DNA of 64,000 bases from positions 186,001-250,000 of the forward strand of contig NZ_JAUQTA010000001.1 in assembly GCF_030580915.1 (NCBI RefSeq). Direction: 5' to 3'. The notes under the pieces are model-generated. The model ran no database searches. It worked only from the letters and a program-made list of their open reading frames with translations, and was not told where the DNA came from. This stretch comes from Nocardioides jiangxiensis. GTDB taxonomy: Bacteria; Actinomycetota; Actinomycetes; Propionibacteriales; Nocardioidaceae. The position numbers and the translations under genes are program-made. Shown one piece after another: positions 42,801-50,324 of this stretch (position 1 is the stretch's first letter; every line of letters begins with the position of its first letter).

Positions 42801-44486
42801 ATGAACGACCAGCCCACCCCTGCCGTCAAGGTGGAGATCCCCCGTCCGAAGCGCGGAGAGGGTCAGTGGGGGCTCGGCTATCTCGAGCCGCTCAACAAGA
42901 ACGAGCAGTCCAAGCGCGACGACAACCCGCTCAACGCGATCGGTCGCATCAAGGGCACCTGGGCCCAGACCGAGTTCGACCGGATCGACCCGGCCGACAA
43001 GCGCGGCCGCTTCCGGTGGGCCGGCCTCTACACGCAGCGCGCCCCCGGCTTCGACGGCGGCAAGACCGCGACGCTCGAGGAGGAGGAGCTGGACGACAGC
43101 TTCTTCATGATGCGCGTCCGCACCGACGGCCAGATCCTCTCCGCCGCCGCGCTCCGCACCCTCGGCGACCTGTCCAACGAGTACTGCCGCGGCACCGCCG
43201 ACATCACCGACCGCAACAACATCCAGTACCACTGGGTGGACATCGCGTCGGTGCCCGACATGTGGGAGCGCCTCGACGCCGTCGGCCTCACCACGATCGA
43301 GGCCTGCGGTGACTCGCCGCGCCCCTTCCTCGGCTCCCCCGTCGCCGGCATCGCCAAGGACGAGCTCATCGACGGGTCGTCGGCTCTCGCCGAGATCAAG
43401 CGGCGCTCGCTCGGCAACCCCGACTACTCGAACTTCCCGCGCAAGTTCAAGACCGCATTGACCGGGCACCCGTCGCACGACGTGGCACCCGAGGTCAACG
43501 ACGTCGCCTTCGTCGCGACCGTCCACCCCGAGCTCGGCGTCGGCTTCGACTGCTGGGTCGGTGGCGGCCTCTCGACCAACCCGCACCTCGCACAGAAGCT
43601 CGGCGTGTGGATCCCGCTGGAGGAGGTCCCGGACGTCTGGGAGGCCGTCGCCGGCATCTTCCGCGACTACGGCTACCGCCGCCTGCGCTCGCGCGCCCGC
43701 CTCAAGTTCCTCGTCGCCGACTGGGGCGTCGACAAGTTCCGTGAGGTCATGGAGGTCAAGTACCTCAAGCGCGCGATGGTCCGCTGCGAGTCGCCGGCCG
43801 TTCCGGAGCACCAGGGCGACCACATCGGCGTGCACGAGCAGAAGGACGGCAAGTTCTTCATCGGCGCCGCCCCGGTCGTCGGCCGGATCAACGGTGACGT
43901 CCTGACCGGGCTCGCCGACCTCGTCGAGCAGTACGGCGCGACCGGCGCCCGCCTGACGGCGTACCAGAAGCTAGTCGTGATCGGCGTCGACGGCGACGAC
44001 ACCGAGGCGTTCGTCGCCGCCCTCGAGAAGATCGGCCTCACGGCCACGCCGTCCAACTGGCGCCGTCGCACGATGGCCTGCACCGGCATCGAGTTCTGCA
44101 AGCTCGCGATCGTCGAGACCAAGGACAGGGCTGCTGCGCTCATCGAGGAGCTCGAGAAGCGCTTCCCCGAGCTCGACACCCCGATCTCGGTCAACCTCAA
44201 CGGCTGCCCCAACGCATGCGCCCGGACCCAGGTGGCCGACATCGGCCTCAAGGGCCAGCTCGTCCTCGACGAGAACGGCGAGCAGGTCTCGGGCTACCAG
44301 GTCCACCTCGGCGGCGGCCTGGCGCTCGGCGCCAACTTCGGCCGCAAGCTGCGCGCCCACAAGGTCACCTCGGCCGGCCTGGACGACTACATCACCCGGG
44401 TCGTGTCCAACTACCTCGAGGGTCGCGAGACCGGCGAGTCGTTCCAGACCTGGGTGCAGCGCGCCGACGAGGACCTGCTGCGCTGA
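42801..44486 (+). CDS. Assimilatory ferredoxin-dependent sulfite (nitrite) reductase
   Basis: A 561-residue siroheme/[4Fe-4S] reductase. The cofactor cysteines are in ACTGIEFCKLA near residue 427 (C-x5-C) and NLNGCPNACARTQ near 467 (C-x3-C), with the second NirA-type half (YLKRAMVRCE, GRINGDVLTGLADL) between. It also has GLYTQR near 75 and EACGDSPRP near 172, positions matching the Tyr and Cys that crosslink in mycobacterial SirA. Reduction of sulfite to sulfide is favoured over nitrite by context: it overlaps by one base with a small zinc ribbon gene, then cysH and a sirohydrochlorin chelatase. Confidence 0.92.
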   Translation: MNDQPTPAVKVEIPRPKRGEGQWGLGYLEPLNKNEQSKRDDNPLNAIGRIKGTWAQTEFDRIDPADKRGRFRWAGLYTQRAPGFDGGKTATLEEEELDDSFFMMRVRTDGQILSAAALRTLGDLSNEYCRGTADITDRNNIQYHWVDIASVPDMWERLDAVGLTTIEACGDSPRPFLGSPVAGIAKDELIDGSSALAEIKRRSLGNPDYSNFPRKFKTALTGHPSHDVAPEVNDVAFVATVHPELGVGFDCWVGGGLSTNPHLAQKLGVWIPLEEVPDVWEAVAGIFRDYGYRRLRSRARLKFLVADWGVDKFREVMEVKYLKRAMVRCESPAVPEHQGDHIGVHEQKDGKFFIGAAPVVGRINGDVLTGLADLVEQYGATGARLTAYQKLVVIGVDGDDTEAFVAALEKIGLTATPSNWRRRTMACTGIEFCKLAIVETKDRAAALIEELEKRFPELDTPISVNLNGCPNACARTQVADIGLKGQLVLDENGEQVSGYQVHLGGGLALGANFGRKLRAHKVTSAGLDDYITRVVSNYLEGRETGESFQTWVQRADEDLLR

Positions 44487-44686
44487 TGACCACCTCGACG
44501 ATGAGCTCCCGCGCGGAGATCTACCACTGCCCGTACTGCGGCGAGGAGGACCTGCGTCCCCACTCCGCCACGACGGGCGAGTGGGAATGCCGCAGCTGCC
44601 TCCGGGCGTTCACCGTCACCCTGCTGGGCCTCATCCGACCGGACGGATCCAGCGGGTCCGTCTCTTCACCGGAGGATCTGGCATGA
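44486..44686 (+). CDS. Small zinc-ribbon protein of the sulfite reductase operon
   Basis: A 66-residue protein with CPYCGEED near residues 15-22 and WECRSCLRAF near 32-41, a CxxC...CxxC zinc ribbon or rubredoxin-like fold. It has no known enzyme domain. The reading frame is fully embedded between sulfite reductase (TGATG overlap) and cysH (ATGA overlap), so its amount is coupled to both. It may deliver electrons or iron-sulfur clusters, or be a structural partner. The conserved place in actinobacterial sulfur operons supports it as real. Confidence 0.8.
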   Translation: MTTSTMSSRAEIYHCPYCGEEDLRPHSATTGEWECRSCLRAFTVTLLGLIRPDGSSGSVSSPEDLA

Positions 44687-45429
44687 CCGCCGCAACGACG
44701 CGCGCCGCGCGCCTCTCGCGAGGCTCGCAGATCGAGGGCCGCTCCCAGGAGGAGCTGCGCGAGATCGTCTCCCACGTGGGCGCCGAGCTGGAGCTCGCCC
44801 CCGCGGAGCACATCATCGAGTGGGCCGCCGCCACCTTCGGCGAGCGCTTCTGCATCACCTCGTCCATGGGCGACGCCGTGCTCGCGCACCTCGCCTCCAA
44901 GGTGGTGCCGGGGATCGACGTGGTCTTCCTCGACACCGGCTACCACTTCGCCGAGACGATCGGCACCGCTGACGCGGTCAAGCACACGATGCCGGTCAAC
45001 CTGATCACCATCACCCCGCGCCAGACCGTCGCCGAGCAGGACGCCGAGTACGGTCCGGACCTCTACAAGCGTGACCCCGACCTGTGCTGCAAGCTGCGCA
45101 AGGTCGAGCCGCTCGCGACGTCCCTCGACGGCTACGACGCCTGGGCAACCGGCCTGCGCCGCGCCGAGACGCACAACCGCGTGACGGCTCCGGTCGTCGG
45201 CTGGGACGCCAAGAAGAAGAAGGTCAAGGTCTCCCCCATCGCGCGGTGGACCGACGAGCAGGTCGAGCAGTACATCCAGGACAACGGCGTGCTCGTGAAC
45301 CCGCTCGTCTACGACGACTACCCCTCGATCGGTTGCTGGCCGTGCACCTCGCGCGTCAAGCCCGGTGACGACCCGCGCTCGGGACGCTGGGCCGGCCAGA
45401 ACAAGACCGAGTGCGGCATCCACACCTGA
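44683..45429 (+). CDS. cysH: Adenylylsulfate/phosphoadenylylsulfate reductase (CysH family)
   Basis: A 248-residue enzyme that reduces APS or PAPS to sulfite with thioredoxin. The PP-loop-like start ITSSMGDAVLAHL and VFLDTGYHFAETI are followed by KRDPDLCCKLRKV at about residue 130 and SIGCWPCTSRV near 215. The CC...CxxC set is the [4Fe-4S] signature of APS reductases. The C-terminus ends KTECGIHT, carrying the catalytic cysteine. Because both clusters' cysteines are present, APS is the likely substrate. GGAGG lies before the ATG at 44683, which overlaps the previous stop. Confidence 0.95.
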   Translation: MTAATTRAARLSRGSQIEGRSQEELREIVSHVGAELELAPAEHIIEWAAATFGERFCITSSMGDAVLAHLASKVVPGIDVVFLDTGYHFAETIGTADAVKHTMPVNLITITPRQTVAEQDAEYGPDLYKRDPDLCCKLRKVEPLATSLDGYDAWATGLRRAETHNRVTAPVVGWDAKKKKVKVSPIARWTDEQVEQYIQDNGVLVNPLVYDDYPSIGCWPCTSRVKPGDDPRSGRWAGQNKTECGIHT

Positions 45430-45516
45430 GCCGCGCTGGACTCTCACAACTGAATTGACCGTCTGATCGACAGCGTTGTCGACTCGCACCGATATCCCGA
45501 AGGGAGGCCGCACACG

Positions 45517-46260
45517 ATGGCTGCTCCTGCACTGGTTGCCCTGGCTCACGGTTCCCGTGACCCGCGGTCGGCCGCGACGATCAACGCCCTCGTGGCAGAG
45601 GTCCGGGCCATGCGCCCCGACCTGCGCATCGAGGCTGCGTTCCTTGACCTGTCGCGTCCGTCGTTCTCCACGGTGGTGGACCGTCTGGTGAAGGCCGGTT
45701 TCGACGAGATCGTCGTCGTACCGCTGCTTCTCTCGGACGCGTTCCATGCCAAGATCGACGTGCCCTCGGCCGTCGCGGAGCAGGCCGCTCGCCACGAGGG
45801 CCTGCAGATCCGCGCGACCGCGATCCTCGGTCACGAGATGTCCTTCCTCGAGGTCCTCGACCAGCGCCTCCGCGAGGCCCTGTCCGCGGCCCGATGTCGC
45901 GAGCTGGACGCCCTCGTCCTCGCCGCGGCCGGCTCCTCCGACCCGCTCGCCAACCAGGCCGTGGCCAGGCTCGCCCGGGTCTGGGGCGCGCACCACAAGC
46001 TGCCGGTCAAGGCCGCCTACGCCTCCACCGCTCCGCCGGCCACCGGCGAGGCCGTGCGCGCGTTCCGCAACGAGGGTCGGCGCCACATCGCCGTCGCATC
46101 GCTCTTCCTGGCTCCCGGCTCGCTGATCGACCGGGCCTCCGAGCTCGCCCTCGAAGCCGGCGCCGTCGCCGTCTCCGAGCCGCTCGGCGCCCACCCGGAG
46201 CTGGCCCGCACCATCCTCGCCCGGTACGCCGTCGGCGCCGTCGAGCTCGTACCGGTCTGA
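45517..46260 (+). CDS. Sirohydrochlorin chelatase (CbiX/SirB-like)
   Basis: A 247-residue chelatase with two similar halves. The N-terminal half starts ALVALAHGSRDPRS, with the metal-binding histidine; the second half has LVLAAAGSSDPLANQAVARLARV and SEPLGAHPELARTIL. It inserts Fe2+ into sirohydrochlorin to give siroheme, the cofactor of the sulfite reductase in the same operon; insertion of cobalt cannot be excluded. AAGGGAGG lies about ten bases upstream of the ATG. The gene is followed within 13 bases by the 22-bp repeat array and a strong hairpin. Confidence 0.9.
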   Translation: MAAPALVALAHGSRDPRSAATINALVAEVRAMRPDLRIEAAFLDLSRPSFSTVVDRLVKAGFDEIVVVPLLLSDAFHAKIDVPSAVAEQAARHEGLQIRATAILGHEMSFLEVLDQRLREALSAARCRELDALVLAAAGSSDPLANQAVARLARVWGAHHKLPVKAAYASTAPPATGEAVRAFRNEGRRHIAVASLFLAPGSLIDRASELALEAGAVAVSEPLGAHPELARTILARYAVGAVELVPV

Positions 46261-46272
46261 CCGACCCTCCCT

Positions 46273-46337
46273 CGCCGAGACGGGGCCCGTGCCGCGCCGA
46301 GACGGGGCTTGTGCGACATCGAAACGGGGCTCGTGCT
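46273..46337. repeat. Tandem 22-bp repeat array (3 direct units) at the 3' end of the chelatase gene
   Basis: Units start at 46273, 46295 and 46317 with a 22-base period. The core CGAGACGGGGCYYGTGC is seen in the first two and CGAAACGGGGCTCGTGC in the third. These are the reverse complement of the family seen at 48375 and 62542. Confidence 0.85.
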
Positions 46338-46356
46338 GTGCACGAGCCCCGTTTCG
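46320..46356. terminator. Long hairpin made from a repeat unit and its inverted copy
   Basis: Perfect 17-bp stem CGAAACGGGGCTCGTGC / GCACGAGCCCCGTTTCG with a 3-base loop. It lies between the convergent chelatase and DUF3037 stop codons and is followed on the plus strand by TCGTCGTATCGG, so no U-tract. Likely bidirectional terminator. Confidence 0.8.
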
Positions 46357-46365
46357 TCGTATCGG

Positions 46366-46749
46366 CTAACCGACGAAGCGCTGGAGCAAGTGCTCGAGCT
46401 CGCGCTTCGGGTCGGCGGTGACACCGCCGTGCACCGGACTCGGCTGGAGGACGGTGCTACGCGGGGCCTTCACGAACCCGAACCGGGTGCCGAGGTCCCC
46501 GCGACCCGCAGCGCCCACGGCCGGGTCGCCCTCGCAGATGCCCTCGACATACGCCAGGGCGTCGCAGACGCGGCCCACGTCCAGCGTCGGCGCGAGCGCC
46601 TGCAGGCGGGCGGTGTCGCAGCTCCATGCCGCCGCGAGAAACTTCTCCTCCTGGCAGTAGACGACGACGCCCACGTTGACGAACTCCTCCCGCTCCACGC
46701 GCGGGACGCAGCGGAGCACGACGTACTGGTAGGGGTGGCGGACCGTCAT
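46366..46749 (-). CDS. DUF3037 domain protein
   Basis: A 127-residue soluble protein with the DUF3037 core: YQYVVLRCVPRVEREEFVNVGVVVYCQEEKFLAA near residues 7-40, an ALAPTLDVGRVCDALAYVEGIC helix, and a C-terminal RELEHLLQRFVG. The family has no known biochemical role, but its genes are commonly found beside HipA-like kinases. Here the ATG overlaps the stop of the HipA-like gene (ATGA). This tight coupling points to a partner role, such as antitoxin, adaptor or substrate of the kinase, all unproven. Confidence 0.85.
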   Translation of the reverse strand: MTVRHPYQYVVLRCVPRVEREEFVNVGVVVYCQEEKFLAAAWSCDTARLQALAPTLDVGRVCDALAYVEGICEGDPAVGAAGRGDLGTRFGFVKAPRSTVLQPSPVHGGVTADPKRELEHLLQRFVG

Positions 46750-47513
46750 CGGGCGACCGCCTCCCACCACGCCGTCGCCTGAAGGCGTGCATCGAGGAAG
46801 TCGACGTAGGCAGCACGCACCGCGGCTGCAGACTCCGCACCGGGCACCGGTTCCAGCCACGCGTCGGGTACGTCGGCGAGGATCGCCTCGAAGACTCCGC
46901 GGTCGAGGCAACCACGGGCGCGACGGTCGATGGCCTCCAGGTCGTCTGCCTTGGCCGCCTCGAGCAGCACGTGGTCGTCGGCGTTCCAGGCCAGAGCGGC
47001 GAAGCGTGCAGGATCGCCGACTCCCCCGCCCCAGCCGTGATGGAAGTAGAGGGACGCGCCGTGGTCGATGACCCAGAGGTCTCCGTGCCAGAGCAGGAGG
47101 TTGGGGTTGCGCCAGGAGCGGTCGACGTTCGCGATGAAGGCATCGAGCCAGAGCACCGTGCCGGCAACGCCGTCGGGGACGGCGGAGGTGCCGTCGAAGC
47201 CGAACGAGCCGGGCAGGAAGTCGACGCCCAGGTTGAGCCCCACGCTCGCTCGGAGCAGGTCCTGGACCTCCTCGTCCGCCTCGTACCGAGCGAGCTCCTC
47301 GCTGAGCTCGAGGGCGACGAGTCGCGGAGTCTGCAGGCCCAGCCGGGTCGCCAGGCCGCTCGCGATCGTCTCGGCGACGAGCACCCGGAGCCCCTGCCCC
47401 GCGCCGCGGAACTTGCACACGTAGGTGCCGAGGTCATCAGCCTCGACCAGGCCGGGAAGCGAACCACCCTCGCGCAGCGGGGCGATGTAGCGGGTGACGG
47501 AGACCGTCTGCAT
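46746..47513 (-). CDS. HipA-like kinase
   Basis: A 255-residue protein of the HipA-like kinase fold. The N-terminal half has YVCKFRGAGQGLRVLVAETIASGLATRLGL, a nucleotide-binding/lysine and helix-C region. The catalytic loop region is WLDAFIANVDRSWRNPNLLLWHGDLWVIDHGASLYFHH near residues 120-160, with D, N and the IDHG metal site. It is shorter than the 440-residue E. coli HipA and lacks the N-subdomain. Its target is unknown; HipA itself phosphorylates GltX and causes persistence. No HipB-like antitoxin is seen, but DUF3037 follows immediately. ATG at 47513 overlaps the PPK2 stop (TGATG), so a GTG three bases earlier is not preferred. Confidence 0.82.
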   Translation of the reverse strand: MQTVSVTRYIAPLREGGSLPGLVEADDLGTYVCKFRGAGQGLRVLVAETIASGLATRLGLQTPRLVALELSEELARYEADEEVQDLLRASVGLNLGVDFLPGSFGFDGTSAVPDGVAGTVLWLDAFIANVDRSWRNPNLLLWHGDLWVIDHGASLYFHHGWGGGVGDPARFAALAWNADDHVLLEAAKADDLEAIDRRARGCLDRGVFEAILADVPDAWLEPVPGAESAAAVRAAYVDFLDARLQATAWWEAVAR

Positions 47514-48355
47514 CACTGGACCGGCACCTCGTCACGCAGGCGCTGCTTCTCGTGCTCGACGTCGAAGTCTGCAGGCGGCCACGTCAGGTCGAGACCGCGC
47601 AGTGCCTCGAGCAGCAGATGGCCGATGGCCAGGTTGCGGTACCACTTGTGGTCGCTGGGCACCACGTACCACGGTGCAGCGTCGGTGTTGGTCCGCTCGA
47701 GCGCGATCTCGTAGGCCTCGCGGTAAGACGCCCACCGGGCACGCTCGTCGATGTCGCCCGGGTTGAACTTCCAATGCTTCGCCGGGTCGTCGAGACGTGC
47801 GAGCAGCCGCTCCTTCTGCTCCGCCGCCGAGATGTGGAGCATGCACTTGACGATCGTCGTGCCGCCGTCGGCGATCCGCTTCTCGAAGTCGTTGATCGCA
47901 CCGTAGCGACGCTCGATCTCGTCGGCGGGCGCCAGGTCGCGGACCCGACCGATGAGGACGTCCTCATACTGCGAGCGGTCGAAGACACCGATGATGCCTG
48001 CGGGAGCCAGCGCCTTCTCGATCCGCCACAGGAAGTCGTGGGCCCGCTCCTCCTCGGTCGGAGCCTTGAAGCTGGTCACCTTCACACCGGCCGGGCTGAC
48101 CAGGCCGACGGTGTGCTCGAGGATGCCGCCCTTGCCGGAGGTGTCCATCCCCTGGAGCACCAGCAGCACGCTGCGGCCTCCGGCCCTGTTGGCGTAGAGC
48201 CGCTCCTGCAGCTCGGCGAGCTCGGGACCGAGGCCCTCCAGCGCCGCTTCGGCCTCCTCCTTCCCCCCGTCGTACGCCGGGGTGCCGGCCGGGTCGATCG
48301 CCGTCAGGTCGACCGGACCGACGGGGAGCCGAAGTGCGCTCACGAAGGACGTCAT
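47513..48355 (-). CDS. Polyphosphate kinase 2 family protein (polyP:nucleotide phosphotransferase)
   Basis: A 280-residue PPK2. It carries Walker A GMDTSGKGG at residues 69-77, Walker B VFDRSQYEDVLIGRVRDL at about 124-141 and the lid/arginine region HWKFNPGDIDERARW near 200-214. PPK2 enzymes make or use polyphosphate to phosphorylate ADP/GDP or AMP. This single-domain form could be class I (NDP) or III; the sequence does not decide. The start at 48355 (ATG after a TATGGT -10-like box) is preferred to the in-frame start at 48382, which lies inside the repeats. Its stop is fused with the HipA-like start. Confidence 0.93.
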   Translation of the reverse strand: MTSFVSALRLPVGPVDLTAIDPAGTPAYDGGKEEAEAALEGLGPELAELQERLYANRAGGRSVLLVLQGMDTSGKGGILEHTVGLVSPAGVKVTSFKAPTEEERAHDFLWRIEKALAPAGIIGVFDRSQYEDVLIGRVRDLAPADEIERRYGAINDFEKRIADGGTTIVKCMLHISAAEQKERLLARLDDPAKHWKFNPGDIDERARWASYREAYEIALERTNTDAAPWYVVPSDHKWYRNLAIGHLLLEALRGLDLTWPPADFDVEHEKQRLRDEVPVQ

Positions 48356-48361
48356 GGCAGA

Positions 48362-48367
48362 ACCATA
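48362..48367 (-). promoter_or_regulatory. Candidate -10 box for the PPK2-HipA-DUF3037 genes
   Basis: TATGGT on the minus strand, six bases before the PPK2 ATG at 48355. The corresponding -35 region would fall inside the 22-bp repeats (48375-48418), which contain no good -35. Confidence 0.4.
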
Positions 48368-48374
48368 GAGGGCA

Positions 48375-48418
48375 CGGCACAAGCCCCGTCTCGGCGCGGC
48401 ACAAGCCCCGTCTCGGCG
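48375..48418. repeat. Tandem 22-bp repeat, two identical units
   Basis: Two exact copies (48375-48396 and 48397-48418). Each unit begins CGGCACAAGCC and ends CCGTCTCGGCG. The array ends exactly at the recX stop codon on the minus strand and sits just upstream of the PPK2 promoter. Confidence 0.9.
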
Positions 48419-49060
48419 TCAGTCGGGGGGCTCGACGTCGTCGTCGGCGAGCGCACCGAGCTCCTCGCGCACGACCGCGAAGGCGACCCCGGGACCGTGG
48501 CCCTTGCGCGCCAGCATCCCGACCAGGCGGCGGGTGGCCACCTCGGGAGCGAGGCCACGCATGGAGCGGAGCTTGCGCTGCACCAGCCTGCGGGCCACCT
48601 CACGCTCGTCCTCGGGGTCGATCTCGTCGAGCGCCTCGCGCGCCACCTCGTCGTCGATGCCCTTGCGGCGCAGCTCCTGGGCGAGGGCACGCGAGGCCAG
48701 CCCCTTGCCGGGCTGGCGCGAGGCGATCCACTGGCGGGCGAAGGCCGCGTCGTCGACGAGTCCGACTTCCTCGAAACGGTCCAGCAGCCGGGTCGCGATC
48801 GCCTTCGGCACGTCCTTGGCATCGAGCTTCTTCTGCAGCTCCGCCCGTGAGCGCGCCTGGCCCGTGAGCTGGTCGAGCAGGATCTTGCGGGCCACCGCCT
48901 CGTGGTCGGCCTCGGGCCCCAGGGCCTCGAGGTCCTCAGGCGGCATCGCGTCCGCGGCGGAGGCGAAGTCCGGCGGCGGACCTGCTTCACCGAGCCACGC
49001 GGCCACCCCGGCGTGCACGTCGCCGTGCCACGCCGGAGCGGCTGCAGTGGGGTCAGACAT
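48419..49060 (-). CDS. recX: Regulatory protein RecX
   Basis: A 213-residue protein that inhibits RecA filament activity. The RecX core lies at about 60-205, with ARKILLDQLTGQARSRAELQKKL, VGLVDDAAFARQWIASRQPGKGLASRALAQELRRKGI, and a third helical repeat after about 155. The N-terminal 55 residues are an acidic, Ala/Pro-rich extension. The ATG at 49060 overlaps the recA stop (TGATG). The pair recA-recX is the standard order. Confidence 0.95.
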   Translation of the reverse strand: MSDPTAAAPAWHGDVHAGVAAWLGEAGPPPDFASAADAMPPEDLEALGPEADHEAVARKILLDQLTGQARSRAELQKKLDAKDVPKAIATRLLDRFEEVGLVDDAAFARQWIASRQPGKGLASRALAQELRRKGIDDEVAREALDEIDPEDEREVARRLVQRKLRSMRGLAPEVATRRLVGMLARKGHGPGVAFAVVREELGALADDDVEPPD

Positions 49061-50103
49061 CAGAAGTCGACGTTGGTCGGCTCCTCAGCGGGAGCGTCGA
49101 TGGTCGGGCCGACACCGAGCTTCTCGAGGATCTTCTTCTCCAGCTCGTTGGCCAGGTCGGGGTTGTCGCGCAGGAAGTTGCGCGCGTTCTCCTTGCCCTG
49201 GCCGAGCTGGTCACCCTCGTAGGTGTACCAAGCGCCGGCCTTGCGGACGAGGCCCGCGTCGACGCCGACGTCGATCAGGCCACCCTCACGCGAGATGCCC
49301 TTGCCGTACATGATGTCGAACTCGGCCTGCTTGAACGGCGGGGCAACCTTGTTCTTCACGACCTTGACGCGGGTGCGGTTGCCGACCATGTCGGTGCCGT
49401 CCTTGAGCGTCTCGATGCGGCGCACGTCGAGGCGGACCGACGAGTAGAACTTCAGCGCGCGACCACCGGTCGTGGTCTCGGGCGAGCCGAACATGACGCC
49501 GATCTTCTCGCGCAGCTGGTTGATGAAGATCGCGGTCGTGCCGGACTGGTTGAGCGCACCGGTCATCTTGCGGAGCGCCTGCGACATGAGGCGGGCCTGG
49601 AGACCGACGTGGCTGTCACCCATCTCGCCCTCGATCTCCGCGCGGGGCACGAGCGCCGCCACGGAGTCGATGACGATGAGCGACAGCGCGCCGGAGCGGA
49701 TCAGCATGTCCGCGATCTCGAGCGCCTGCTCGCCGGAGTCGGGCTGCGAGACCAGCAGTGCGTCGGTGTCGACGCCGAGGTTCTTCGCGTACTCCGGGTC
49801 GAGCGCGTGCTCGGCGTCGATGAAGGCGACCAGGCCACCGTTGCGCTGGGCGTTGGCCACCGCGTGCAGCGCGACCGTCGTCTTACCCGAGGACTCCGGG
49901 CCGTAGATCTCCACGACTCGACCACGCGGGAGGCCACCGATGCCGAGCGCCACGTCGAGCGCGATCGCGCCGGTCGGGATCACCTCGAGCGGAGCACGGG
50001 TCTCGTCGCCCAGGCGCATGATCGAGCCCTTGCCGAACTGCTTCTCAATGTTTGCAAGCGCTGCGTCGAGCGCCTTGTCGCGGTCTCCAGCCATCTTCTT
50101 CAT
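49060..50103 (-). CDS. recA: Recombinase RecA
   Basis: A 347-residue recombinase for homologous recombination and SOS induction. Walker A GPESSGKT is at 68-75, Walker [11 protein letters not shown] near 142-151, and loop regions [22 protein letters not shown] near 163-184 and [22 protein letters not shown] near 194-216. No intein is present. The start may be ATG at 50103 or ATG at 50094 ([13 protein letters not shown], the usual N-terminus, with GAAGAAG before it). Two promoter/operator elements lie upstream: a PafBC-type promoter at 50138-50160 and a LexA box at 50232-50245. Confidence 0.97.
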   Translation of the reverse strand: MKKMAGDRDKALDAALANIEKQFGKGSIMRLGDETRAPLEVIPTGAIALDVALGIGGLPRGRVVEIYGPESSGKTTVALHAVANAQRNGGLVAFIDAEHALDPEYAKNLGVDTDALLVSQPDSGEQALEIADMLIRSGALSLIVIDSVAALVPRAEIEGEMGDSHVGLQARLMSQALRKMTGALNQSGTTAIFINQLREKIGVMFGSPETTTGGRALKFYSSVRLDVRRIETLKDGTDMVGNRTRVKVVKNKVAPPFKQAEFDIMYGKGISREGGLIDVGVDAGLVRKAGAWYTYEGDQLGQGKENARNFLRDNPDLANELEKKILEKLGVGPTIDAPAEEPTNVDF

Positions 50104-50137
50104 CCTGTCGCGTAGTCACCAGCCGAGTACATCGGCG

Positions 50138-50160
50138 ACGTTAGGACGAACCACCGACAG
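50138..50160 (-). promoter_or_regulatory. PafBC/ClpR-type (RecA-NDp) promoter of recA
   Basis: Minus strand CTGTCGGTG followed by exactly 8 bases and TAACGT. This matches the mycobacterial RecA-NDp motif TTGTCRGTG-N8-TANNNT, with only the first base differing. It gives a leader of about 28-37 bases. Confidence 0.75.
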
Positions 50161-50231
50161 AGCCTGATCAGCCCGGTCGTCACCTGTGGAGAACATCGTC
50201 CGTGCGTCGTACCCGGTGAGCACACGCTAGC

Positions 50232-50245
50232 CGAACACCTGTTCG
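50232..50245. promoter_or_regulatory. LexA (SOS) box upstream of recA and of the pyruvyl transferase gene
   Basis: CGAACACCTGTTCG, a match to CGAAC-N4-GTTCG. It lies 129 bases before recA and 80 bases before the divergent gene at 50325; a second, LexA-controlled recA promoter is inferred. Confidence 0.8.
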
Positions 50246-50312
50246 AAGCGCGCCGCAACACGCCGTACTCGCCGGCAGTCCCCCGCGGCGAGCCGACAGC
50301 CCGGCGTCCGTC

Positions 50313-50318
50313 TAGGCT
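50313..50318 (+). promoter_or_regulatory. Candidate -10 box of the pyruvyl transferase gene (leaderless type)
   Basis: TAGGCT, six bases before the GTG at 50325. Confidence 0.4.
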
Positions 50319-50324
50319 CCAGCC

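Noticed and set aside
49060-50103. Intein in recA
   Set aside because: recA is 347 residues with Walker A and downstream motifs uninterrupted, unlike some mycobacterial recA genes.
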